Source: Odontesthes bonariensis (Eukaryota; Chordata; Actinopteri; Atheriniformes; Atherinopsidae). Taken from it: a stretch of 64,000 nt of DNA. The translations under genes and the position numbers were made by a program. The stretch lies in the NCBI RefSeq assembly GCF_027942865.1, contig NC_134517.1, forward strand, positions 17,428,009 to 17,492,008, written 5' to 3'. Position 1 is the stretch's first letter, and every line of letters starts with the position of its first letter. A model generated the notes under the pieces. That model ran no database searches. It was given only the letters and a program-made list of their open reading frames with translations, and had not been told where the DNA came from. Positions 26,930-36,597 of this stretch are shown here, one piece after another.

Positions 26930-27943
26930 CCAGCATCACTATGCAGTGGCTTAAAAAGGGGTCTTGTGCTAGAATGTGTCTACAGTCACTGAAGGAATCG
27001 GTTTCCCTCACCTGTGTCTGTGGCCCAGTTTTTGTTTTTGCGATAACGTCATAAGATGCGATTGACCTCCAAGATTTCGGCACTTTAGTCGGAAATGTCA
27101 TATACGACAGTGATATGACAGTGACAAACACAGTCACTGTGGCCATAAACCTTTTTTTTTTTTAAATCTTATTTTATCAAAAGAGAGTTTGACCTGATAG
27201 CTGACCTCCATTTAGCTGCTTCTGATGGAGCGCCCTGGCAGAGGCATTGCCTTTCGGAGCGCCTACTCCCAAAACCTGTTAGATTACGCTGTAAGTAAAC
27301 AACACACCACACACAGAACATCACGGGCAGTAACTGGGTCACCATTGCCCACCTTGCAGGACTGCATCTGATCCTCGAGTGCTGCCGTGGACAAGATGCT
27401 TCTGAACAAAGTTGCATGATCATCTCAAGTATTTATCAGGGCCGAGTGTGCTAAGCTGACAGCTGACTACACCCTTGGTGCGGTATATGAGTGTGTTCCC
27501 AGTCATATGTGAAACACTACAGCTTGGCTGTTAATCATCAACCTCTCTGAGCCAAGTGAGCAGCACGTCTCTGCTCTGTGTGGCTGCCGCTCTCAGTGTG
27601 GTGTGTCCCATGGTTTTATATAACTCCTTCAGCATCATATGAACGTCATTCCTCCTCTCATATTTGCAGTTATTACTGACTAATCATTCAGAAAGCTGCT
27701 GAACTCCTCCTGGCTCTCTGATGAGACAAACATGATTTTTTTTTTCTATGAGTATGACATGTTTATCACAGCTTCTTAAGAGACAGACGGAACATTAAAT
27801 GCCTTGCACTGCGAATTTACATCCCCATCATCCATTAGAATCTTTGAATGTATACCTTGTCAGACATGAACTTGTGTTTTCAATATTGTTTATTCAGTTC
27901 CGCAAACTGCCTTGATAAGGATTTTTCTGTCTCTCTGTTTCAG
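26930..27943. other. Upstream sequence or intron before the gpr45 coding exon
   Basis: No coding exon is recognisable. A TTAAAAAGGGG word near 26,949 could be a weak TATA element. The segment ends in a pyrimidine tract, TTTTTCTGTCTCTCTGTTTCAG, a strong splice acceptor (AG at 27,942-27,943). Confidence 0.45.
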
Positions 27944-28055
27944 GTATTGCCATGGAACACCAGCTGTTGGAAAACGTCTTAACGTGTTCACCACCACCAC
28001 AATAGTCAAATGTGTTCACCTTCGCTTGGGCTGTTATTGCTTAATTGGAGCTGCT

Positions 28056-29213
28056 ATGGCTTTTTGTAATGAAAGCCTGCTGGAGGAGTGTGACTTCATG
28101 GAGCCAGGTGTAGAGGAAGCTGCAGAAAGCCTCCCATCTGAAGCTGCGACTCCTCTCATATCAGTTACTCTGCATGTGACCCTGGCAGCCATAATGATCT
28201 TCATGATTACTATCGGTTTCCTTGGCAATGCAATTGTGTGTCTGATTGTTTACCAGAAACCCGCCATGCGCTCTGCCATCAATCTCCTCCTCGCCACGTT
28301 GGCCTTCTCTGACATCATGCTCTCTCTGCTCTGCATGCCCTTCACTGCCGTCACCGTGGCCACCGCTGACTGGACCTTTGGGAGTGGCTTCTGCCGAGCC
28401 TCCATCATGCTATACTGGCTGTTTGTCCTTGAGGGGGTGTCCATCCTCCTCATAATTAGCGTGGACCGCTTCCTCATAATTGTGCAGCGGCAGGACAAGC
28501 TGACCCCACATAGAGCTAAGCTGCTGATCGCAGGTTCCTGGGTGTTGAGCCTGTGTGTGTCCCTGCCGTCCGTCGTCGGCTGGAGGTCGGGTGCGGCAGG
28601 TATCGGCGGTGCCTGGGCGCCGCAGTGTGTGCTGGGATACAGTGAGTCTGTGGCAGACCGTGGATACACAGTTCTCTTGGCTGTAGCGGTTTTCTTTGTG
28701 CCATTCGCTGTCATGTTGTACTCCTACATGTGCATCCTCAACACGGTGCGCCGCAACACCCTGCGCATCCACAACCACACCAGTGAGCATTCCTGCCTGC
28801 CAGCCCTCAACCAAGTCAGCAAAATGAGACTCACTGGGCTGCAGCGGCCACCTCAGATCAAGGTGGACATGAGCTTCAAAACCCGAGCCTTCACTACCAT
28901 CCTCATCCTCTTTGTCGGCTTCTCTGTGTGCTGGTTGCCTCACACAGTGGTCAGCCTGCTGGCTGTGTTCAGCCGGCAGTTCTACTACAGCTCCGTCTTC
29001 TACCCCATAAGCATAGGAGCTCTGTGGCTTAGCTACTTGAAGACGGTCTTTAACCCCGTCATCTACTGCTGGAGGATCCGAAAGTTCAGGGAGGCCTGTC
29101 GGGAGTTCATTCCTAAAAGCTGCAGACTGTGTCCCAGAGTGCCAGGCAGGAGCCACAGACGAGTGAGGCCCAGCAACATCTATGTGTGCAGCGAGACCCA
29201 GTCGGCCGTGTGA
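28056..29213 (+). CDS. gpr45: Orphan G-protein-coupled receptor 45
   Basis: Class A GPCR of 385 residues encoded in one exon, as in mammals. The plasma-membrane receptor is orphan and mainly neuronal. The start at 28,056 (MAFCNES) is chosen over an in-frame ATG 48 codons upstream, because family similarity begins there and the extension runs back toward the splice acceptor at 27,943. Visible: an N-glycosylation site (N5), TM1 with GN (N58), TM2 with LAFSD (D86), the TM3 Cys113 of the conserved disulfide, DRF (137-139) in place of DRY followed by the family-specific LIIVQRQDKL, TM6 CWLP (292-295), TM7 NPVIY (333-337), and the C-terminal words REACREF and NIYVCSETQSAV, near-identical to mammalian GPR45. 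The second intracellular loop and TM2 block (PAMRSAINLLLATLAFSDIM) is also diagnostic. It is probably under RFX and neural control (see the X-box entry), which is inference. Confidence 0.95.
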   Translation: MAFCNESLLEECDFMEPGVEEAAESLPSEAATPLISVTLHVTLAAIMIFMITIGFLGNAIVCLIVYQKPAMRSAINLLLATLAFSDIMLSLLCMPFTAVTVATADWTFGSGFCRASIMLYWLFVLEGVSILLIISVDRFLIIVQRQDKLTPHRAKLLIAGSWVLSLCVSLPSVVGWRSGAAGIGGAWAPQCVLGYSESVADRGYTVLLAVAVFFVPFAVMLYSYMCILNTVRRNTLRIHNHTSEHSCLPALNQVSKMRLTGLQRPPQIKVDMSFKTRAFTTILILFVGFSVCWLPHTVVSLLAVFSRQFYYSSVFYPISIGALWLSYLKTVFNPVIYCWRIRKFREACREFIPKSCRLCPRVPGRSHRRVRPSNIYVCSETQSAV

Positions 29214-29930
29214 AACAGGGAGTACCTGCTGGTCTGTTGCTGGCACACCTGCCAACTGTTTTTACTTTTCAGCTGCCCTCAAAACAAGAAGTTTAACAAA
29301 AGAAAAACTTGTTGTTGACGAACGACATCACCAAAAGAATGAACACTCAGCCTCAGCATGAAGAGCAGCGTGTCTGTCTTTGCTCACAAAAGGCGAAATT
29401 TGATTGTGAATACACCTCTGACTCCATCTGCTGAGGAAGGTCGTGTGAAATGTTCAAAATGTCCAGATTAGCTGTTAAACAGACCACGTGGTGAGATTAA
29501 TTAGTCTATTTGTTTCCATAAATAAATACAATTTCAGTCTGTTGACTTAAGTTTCTGGCCGTTAGAATAATTCTGGCTGCTCGACAACTTCCACTGGTAG
29601 TTTCTGTCCTTTTTTTTACGTCACTCATGAACTCTGAACTGTTATTCTGGTGTTTCAGACTGTAAACTCAATTCTCACTCAGAAACAACTGAGCTGTCGT
29701 GGTGGTGAAAATAATTCTATTGTCAGTTATGTGTTGAGTTTTGGATAAAAAGGCACACAGTGTTAATATTCAGTGAGCCATTAAAAAAAATTGAATGAAA
29801 TTTGTGTGTAAATGAAACATTTTGTCAGATCATGCTGTTATTTTGAGATTTTTTTAAATGTTTACTTGGATTGATCGTAATTTCTCAACATATGAACCCA
29901 GGTCAATAAACAGGTTTGCAATACTAAATT
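29214..29930 (+). promoter_or_regulatory. gpr45: gpr45 3' UTR with polyadenylation signals
   Basis: AT-rich sequence after the stop with AATAAA at 29,521-29,526 and 29,905-29,910. The second is followed by a GT-rich stretch and is a plausible transcript end. Confidence 0.45.
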
Positions 29931-30293
29931 ACACGGACGCAGTGTCGTTTTTTCGTATTATTTGAAGCTTTAGTGTTACTCTTTTGAATTTGATGCCAGC
30001 AACATGTCTCAAATAAGTTGCTTTCACATTCTTCCTTGATATAAGATTTCAACTGCTCGTCAGTTTGGGTCCTTCTGTGTGGCTTTTTTTTTTTTTATCA
30101 TAACGTGGCAAATGAGGCAGACCTCTCTGGCTAAACACCTCCCCATGGGACCTTTGGTCATACATGCGTTTGAAAATAATGGAACCTCTAGTGGTCGTGG
30201 GAGTTACTGCATGTGTGTTCACACATGGTATGGGGGGGGTCCAGAATCCAGCCCCTTGCAACTGTTGACCAGATAAAATGGGTTTGAAGAATA

Positions 30294-30360
30294 GATGGAT
30301 GGATGGGTGGGTGGGTGGATGGATGGATGGATGGATGGGTGGATGGATGGATGGATGGAT
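30294..30360. repeat. (GGAT)n/(GGTG)n tetranucleotide array
   Basis: About 17 units of GGAT with interspersed GGTG variants. The minus-strand translation gives a spurious IHPSIHPS peptide. Confidence 0.95.
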
Positions 30361-32090
30361 TTGTTTGACCACTGGACAATTTCCTGATTTGCTGCAGTCC
30401 ATGTCAAATAAGCTCAGGCCCCGAGAAGGAGGTAATGTCTCTGGATCTTGATCACATACGATTTGTATGAGTGTTGACTTGTCGTTGTGGATGCAGCAAC
30501 TAACTGCGTTCTCAAACAATTGTTTTAGTCGTTTTGTAAATGTTCCTGAAAGTCATCCGGGGACACTTTGCGTAGCGGAAAAACCCATCCATTCACTATC
30601 TTCCACTTACCTCAGGAAGGAAACCCAACAACTTCTTTCGAGCTAACACTTGGGACATAGCTGGGGAGAGGAATTCATGGCAGAGCCAAACTCAGAGAGG
30701 GCAACCTCCTACCTTGAGATGTCGGTGAAAGGCTACAACAACAACAAGCTATAAACACTGGGTAGGTTGGTTAGGGCAGCAACCGCAGATCAGAAACACT
30801 CTCTGAGTGTTAGTTAATGACAGGCAGCTGAGGGGAGATTCTTAGGGTGCCATCTGATGTTCTGCAGTTGTTTGAGTCTATAGATGCACAACTAAGGGGT
30901 GGTTCTACTGTGAATCTGCAGTAAGAAAATGTTGAATTCACCACTTAATTTGGACAAACTTGTTGCGGTACTTTGAGTCTACAGTTTGGTCGTTGTACTA
31001 TTGCTCATGTGAAACAACACTGTCCTGCAGACATGATTTATACGAGAATCAAAAGACATATCCTATTCAACAGTAACTCAGTAACAGTAACTCCAGCTTT
31101 CCCATTGCTTGCTGTGCCATGAATATAATTAATGTTTGATATGAGTTCAGAAACAGAAGACCATTGATCCCTGAGGCCTTTATGTCTGACTTGTTTTATT
31201 AGTCTTCATAGATGATATACAGTCATAAAAAGGAATACTGACGCTCTTATTATTCGCTAATTAGATCGGTTCCATTTACTCCCTGCTATATTAACAAACT
31301 GAAGAACCCTTAAGACTGACTTCATTCATCATTCACTAAATCACAGCCATACAGATGGCTTTACAACAGGGCTTGTGACATTTTTTTTTTTGCTGGAAGC
31401 ACACCAGCAAAACAGACAGAGAGATGGAGACATTCAACCGTCTGAGTGGGAAACAAGGTTTGGATTTTTAGATGTTAAACCCTGAAATATTTCAAACATG
31501 TAGGAAATTGACTTAACTAGTTTGAATTAGTTTTGAGGATTCGCGGTATGCTCAGCTACTTCCTAGGCAGTCAGTGATAATATCAGTGATCAAATTTCCA
31601 TCACATTAACCGATGGTGATTACTTTCGAATTAACAGATAAATAGAATGAGAAAATAATCAGCAGAAAGGCTCCTTAAAGTTTCCTAAGGAGTTGGACCA
31701 AGAGCCAGGAACCAGTGGTGATGATTGATTTATTGTCATTTGATTTAAAGAAAGCAAAAAAAAAAAATCAAAATTCTTCAAGGTATGTGACATGAAAATG
31801 CTCATTTTTGTTTGAAAACTGACAGAACAGATTCAGTGATAAATCAGAGGCTTGTAGGTCTTGCTGCCTCAGAGGAGTTCAGTTATTTCTGCTGATGCAT
31901 TGAGAACAGCTTTACATTTTCTTATACTTTCGGCACATGTGGTGTTCCTGCCTGTCTTTCCTGGGTTGTGAGAGTGGAGGAGTTTTTTTTTTTTTTTTTT
32001 TTACCACCGGAGAGAACTTCTGTTACCTTCATCCTGAGTTGGCCAGCCTCTGCTATGTCAGTATTCATTACCTCTGCTTTTTTGGCCACG

Positions 32091-32530
32091 ATGGAGGCTC
32101 CCACTGGTATCTATCATGTGGATAAATCGAGTCCTGTAACGAAAGCCCCTTCTGTGATCGCGTTATCTGGTAAGTTTTTCATCCACTGATGCTGCATGTG
32201 GACTGTGGTGTCACGTTTTTGTATAAAATAATTGGATTTTCTCAGGGAGGTGTTAATTCTCAGCTGTAAACTTCTGGGGTCTTTTTTTTTTGCGTTCTTT
32301 GCTCTTTTTATTAAATTGACTTCTAAACACATTAACAAATTTGTGGGGACAGTTTCTGACACCTGGTCAACTATGTCCATAAGTGCTCTTTCATACCACT
32401 GTGTCCTTTCATCCCAAAGTGAATGACAGTATGTTTGTGTTTGGTTCTCAGATTATGCATCTCCAAGAGTTCTTCAGTTCATACTAACTGGCGGGGAGTT
32501 CCAGAGAGCATCTTGAGAATGGCTGAGTTC
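32091..32530 (+). CDS. Doubtful two-exon small ORF
   Basis: An ATG in good context (CACGATGG, 32,091) opens a frame MEAPTGIYHVDKSSPVTKAP and ends at a strong donor, TCTG|GTAAGT (exon end 32,169). Behind the acceptor TTGGTTCTCAG (ending 32,451) the frame joins in phase and continues about 20 codons (DYASPRVLQFILTGGEF) to a TGA near 32,515. The same segment ends at a further GTGAGT donor near 32,550. I recognise no family. It may be a remnant of a larger gene, a lineage-specific gene, or chance. Confidence 0.2.
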
Positions 32531-32826
32531 CATGGGTCGTTGTCCCCGGTGAGTATTTTACACCTCCTCCGTGTAGAGATCAACCATTATAAGTGACACA
32601 CGGAGAACACAACTGTTCTTTTGTTTCTAAAATCCTTACAAACATTTCAAATATGCTGCCAGAAGACAGATTTTTGCTGGTCATAAAAACTGATCTAGGC
32701 TGAATGTGGACTTTTTGTTTAAAAAGCCATCAGTTGTTTTCAGATAGTGTCCACAACCTCAGATTTAGGTATGCACATGATAAATTAAGTGAGATTAAAC
32801 TATACACTGATTTAGTGTTATCATCA

Positions 32827-32868
32827 AATAATAATAATAATAATGATAATAATAATAATAATAATGAT
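32827..32868. repeat. (AAT)n microsatellite
   Basis: Thirteen or so AAT units with two GAT interruptions. Confidence 0.9.
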
Positions 32869-33438
32869 GTTTTAACTAATCAGTTAATCTAAATAATTCT
32901 AACTTCAGCAGATTTTTTTTTTTTTTACAAAATACGTTCCTTCAAACACGAAGACTATCATTTTGCATCATCACTATTTTGCATAGTCAGAAAATGTATA
33001 TATGCTTCACGCTCAACAAGGAGGCCGAGAAATTAGGTCCATTAACTATATATTTACCTTAAACTCTGTGACATTTGCACGTGGAGCAACACATGACAAC
33101 CTAACCATAACCCATGTCATCTTAATCTGGAGCTCATGTTTGTTTCTCTATCACATTACCGTCTTAACTGAATCATTTAACCAAAAGACGAATCTAACCA
33201 GCCATTAAACTGCACAGACGTCAGAGGAGGGGACTTTTCCTTCCTCTCAGGTGCTGATCCTCTCGCACAACACAATCAAACCAGTTGAAGCTGTTTGGAA
33301 CAAACTCTACATTGATCCAAATTTCCAGCTGAGCTCCATGCATCAGTAGCTGTGAAAAACTTTATTTTGGGGCCGTAAAGACAAAGGTGGATTTTGTGTT
33401 GTCATTCTAATGAGGACGATGTGAAACCAATTTTAAAA

Positions 33439-34323
33439 TTAAAGTGATACTTCGGAGTAGATTCACCCTAGGGTCATTTGAACCGTGACATCCAGCCAAG
33501 TAGCCCACCAGAAGTTTTTTCGATCTTGGCTGAACATCAGCTGAGTTACCGAGTTATCCCGAATAGCTTAGTACAAGCGCTAATGGAACCTGGCAGTATC
33601 TCCAAAATTACCACACTAAAATCACATGCCATGACACCAAACTTCTACAGTAGTACAAATATGGTCTGTACTCACAAAACGATGCATTTTGAAGTTTGTA
33701 CATAGTCCAGGAGTTTATTATAATCAACACAAGCCTAATAGCTTCTCTGCTGCTAAAGCTTGCGTCGACGTCACTTCCTTGATCTGGGAGCTTCAAAGTA
33801 AGATTAGGGTTGATCTACTACTGTAGACAACAAAGCAAGGCTGCTCAATTTCTCCATTGATAAAATAAATTCACAACTCTACAACATAAAAATTAATAAA
33901 AAATCATGTAGAATATAGCATATACTTTGTTGTCTACAGTAGTAGATCAACCCTCATCTTACTTTGAAGCTCCCAGATCAAGGAAGTGACGTCGTCGACG
34001 CAGCTTTAGCAGCAGAGAAGCTATTAGGCTTGTGTTGATAATAATAAACTCCTGGACTATGTACAAACTTCAAAATGCATCGTTTTGTGAGTACAGACCA
34101 TATTTGTACTACTGTAGAAGTTTGGTGTCATGGCATGTGATTTTAGTGTGGTAATTTTGGAGATACTGCCAGGTTCCGTTAGCGCTTGTACTAAGCTATT
34201 CGGGATAACTCAGTAACTCAGCTGATGTTCAGCCAAGATCGAAAAAACTTCGGGTAGGCTACTTGGCTGGATGTCACGGTTCAAATGACCCTAGGGTGAA
34301 TCTACTCCGAACTATCACTTTAA
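33439..34323. mobile_element. Palindromic foldback element, copy 1
   Basis: 885 bp with two arms of about 395 bp in inverted orientation around a loop of about 90 bp (33,836-33,925). The ends read TTAAAGTGATAC...GTATCACTTTAA-like, that is, TTAA followed by AGTGATACT(T/C)CGGAGTAG. TTAA may be the target duplication, as in piggyBac- or Kolobok-type insertion, or the outermost inverted bases. Both arms keep the same words, such as GCGTCGACGTCACTTC. There is no coding capacity, so it is a non-autonomous element mobilised in trans. A second copy lies at 39,695-40,570. Confidence 0.85.
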
Positions 34324-34960
34324 GGTTGTAGCCTGGGTGCCAGCCGAACTTAGCCACGCCCATAAAATTTTTGGTCGGGAAGTTCAGTCTAGCTCTGCTC
34401 AGTTGGGAAATCTCTATGCTTGAATTCAAAACAGTCGACCCAATCAGATTGCCAGGGCGGGCTTTATACGATGATGGACAGATGATCAACAGGGACATTA
34501 TCGACTACGTCACTAAAGAGCGCTTGGTTTGAATTTGTTTGAAACAAACATGGCTGCCGCTGGAGAGCTAGGGTGTGTAGATTCTGCCATCGAGTCTGTT
34601 CTACAGGATCTCCACATTGCATTCACTTTGAAAGACGAACAGAGGAACGCGACAAAGGCTTTTATCGATAGAAAAGATGTTTTTGCCGTCCTTCCTACAA
34701 CAAGTGTGTGTCGCTTAATCTACGTCACATACTACGTTGCTCTGATTGGTTGTAGGTCTATCCAATTGAGCGAAGAGGCATTTTTTCTCCTGGTTCAGTT
34801 GAAACACGCCCCATACTCAAAACTCTATCCAGCGGTATCAGACTCACATTCTGACTAGAATCGTGAGTATGACGTAGTCAGGCAAGCAAGGTTGTGCAGA
34901 AGTGGCTAAATCAATGGAGGGATTTTTCTAAATGCCGATGCTTTGCTCTTCATATGAACG
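34324..34960 (+). mobile_element. Transposon fragment carrying a RecQ-helicase-like 5' coding piece
   Basis: ATG at 34,550 opens a frame MAAAGELGCVDSAIESVLQD that continues LHIAFTLKDEQRNATKAFIDRKDVFAVLPT. This is the typical N-terminal edge of RecQ/superfamily-2 helicases, where a DVFA-LPTGFGKS Walker A motif follows. Here the similarity breaks exactly before Walker A (LPTTSVCRL...), and the frame runs about 50 further unrelated codons to a stop at 34,858. It begins directly after the palindromic element with AGCCTGGGTGCCAGCC, a start I associate with repeated fish elements. I interpret it as an internally deleted derivative of a helicase-carrying repeat. Outer edges are approximate. Confidence 0.45.
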
Positions 34961-36486
34961 CACGTGTCAGTATTATCCAAGTGATGTTGCAACAGCAAAT
35001 AACTTTAATTTGAAAAAAAATGCTCTACCCATGAAGCACATATCTGAGATCCAGGAATTTTGGTGACGTAGCCAAAATGTGTCTTGGAACCACCGTGAGT
35101 CTCCCACATCGTGTAGAATCAACTTTTACATGGATATTGCTGACAATACAAGAGCTTTCTGACGAGCACAACAGAGAATGTAACTTTTTTTATGCTGTAA
35201 ATCGTTTTTTCAACGCGTAACCGTAAAAAGTAAATCAGTTTATCTAAATATAACATTGGGGTTTTTTTTATGTGAAAAATCCAGATTGGAAAGGACATGG
35301 AACATAACCCTGAGACAGAAGTCTCCAATGTTTTTATGCTAAGAAACATTTTTGCAAATATAGAAGTTGTAGAGTCCTTTGATTCTTTCTACAGAGAGTC
35401 TCTGTAAGTCAGCAGTCTGACTTGTATCCTCACATTCCTATTTCCCAATACCCCTGGTATTGATAATAACCTTATGAAAGAATAATAGGTGATAAAAGGG
35501 AATTATGGTTAGAAGAGGGGGGGAAATAGAAATAACTCTATGGACTTTTGAAGTTTTACTTCAAACTTTAGGCCACTGTTGTGATCTATTCCAAAAACCA
35601 ATGTATTAGAAAGTGTGGAGCAACTGCTTAATACACACAGAGTTGTTGACTCATTACATTTTGATTGATGATTTCAAGCATTCGTAGAAGGGTAAATTAA
35701 GCAAACCAGGGTTTTGTCGTATTACTCTGAAACATGGTCAGTTACCGAATATAATTACACGGAGAACTTTGTAACGCAAGATTGAAAAATGTCAAAATGT
35801 GGCACAATACTGATACTTTACTTGGACTTTTTTACAGACAACCTAAAGCAAATAAGAAGTTTTTTTGAATATTTATTGCAACTATAAATCAAGATACTCT
35901 TGTAAAACTGCGCTGGTGTAAATATAAACAGGTGTACTATACTGTTTGCTTTCTTAAGGTTGTGGTTGTCATATTTGAAAAAATGTAATAAAAATGTTCT
36001 CAAGTAATGCTTGACTGTGTAACTGTAATCCTAATTTACTTTCCTCTTTAAATATTTTCTGGGCTAGTAATGGTTACTGTTTTTTTTTTTATTATTTGTG
36101 CTTATTGAAGCTAAAAAAAACAAAAACTAAACTACATGTCTAAGAGCATTTTGGTAAACTAAATTCATACGCTGTAAAAACTAGATTTCTGAAAAACTTT
36201 AACTACCTGAAAATATATTGTGTACATACAAAGATAACAAAACAATACCCTAATCTTTAAGAAAATAATAATAAAAAAAAATTGTAAACCTTATAGAAGA
36301 ATAAAGTAAAACAATTAAAGTTCAAATTTAACGCCATCGACTGTAGTGTAGAGATGCATTTGGCTAATTACATTTCTTTGAAAGAAATGGAGGCCGAGGA
36401 AAACTAAATCCAGTAGGAGGCAGTGAAGGGGCTCCATTGGGAAAGACGCCGGAAAACGTCAACGAAGAAGAACAAGAGCAGCAAAC
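34961..36486. other. Intergenic DNA upstream of ashwin
   Basis: AT-rich DNA without recognisable exons. The last 100 bp, with GACGCCGGAAAACGTCAACG, include an ETS-like CCGGAAA word and probably belong to the ashwin promoter and 5' UTR. Confidence 0.5.
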
Positions 36487-36597
36487 ATGGCGGCCGGCAT
36501 AGGACAAAATGGAAAGGCTGGTGGTAACTCCGATGTGGATCTCTTGTTGCACCCTGAGCTGCTGTCTCGAGATTTTATGCAGATAATTTTAAGTGAG
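36487..36597 (+). CDS. ashwin: ashwin exon 1 (coding part)
   Basis: Thirty-seven codons from ATGGCGGCC (good Kozak context), ending at GAG|GTGAGT in phase 0. Encodes the conserved [12 protein letters not shown] block. Confidence 0.9.

Larger units (their letters stand above)
29931..33438. other. Intergenic DNA between gpr45 and the ashwin region
   Basis: In mammals TGFBRAP1, a large multi-exon gene, lies here; I see none of its exons. Contents: a GGAT/GGTG tetranucleotide array (30,294-30,360), a T17-20 run near 31,983, an AAT microsatellite (32,827-32,868), and a doubtful two-exon candidate at 32,091-32,530 listed separately. The rest shows nothing I recognise. Confidence 0.5.

Noticed and set aside
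28410-29255. 281-codon minus-strand frame over gpr45
   Set aside because: It is the antisense shadow of a GC-rich GPCR coding exon and shows no family motif.
30049-30519. 156-codon frame with repeated IHPSIHPS peptide
   Set aside because: Produced by the GGAT tetranucleotide array.
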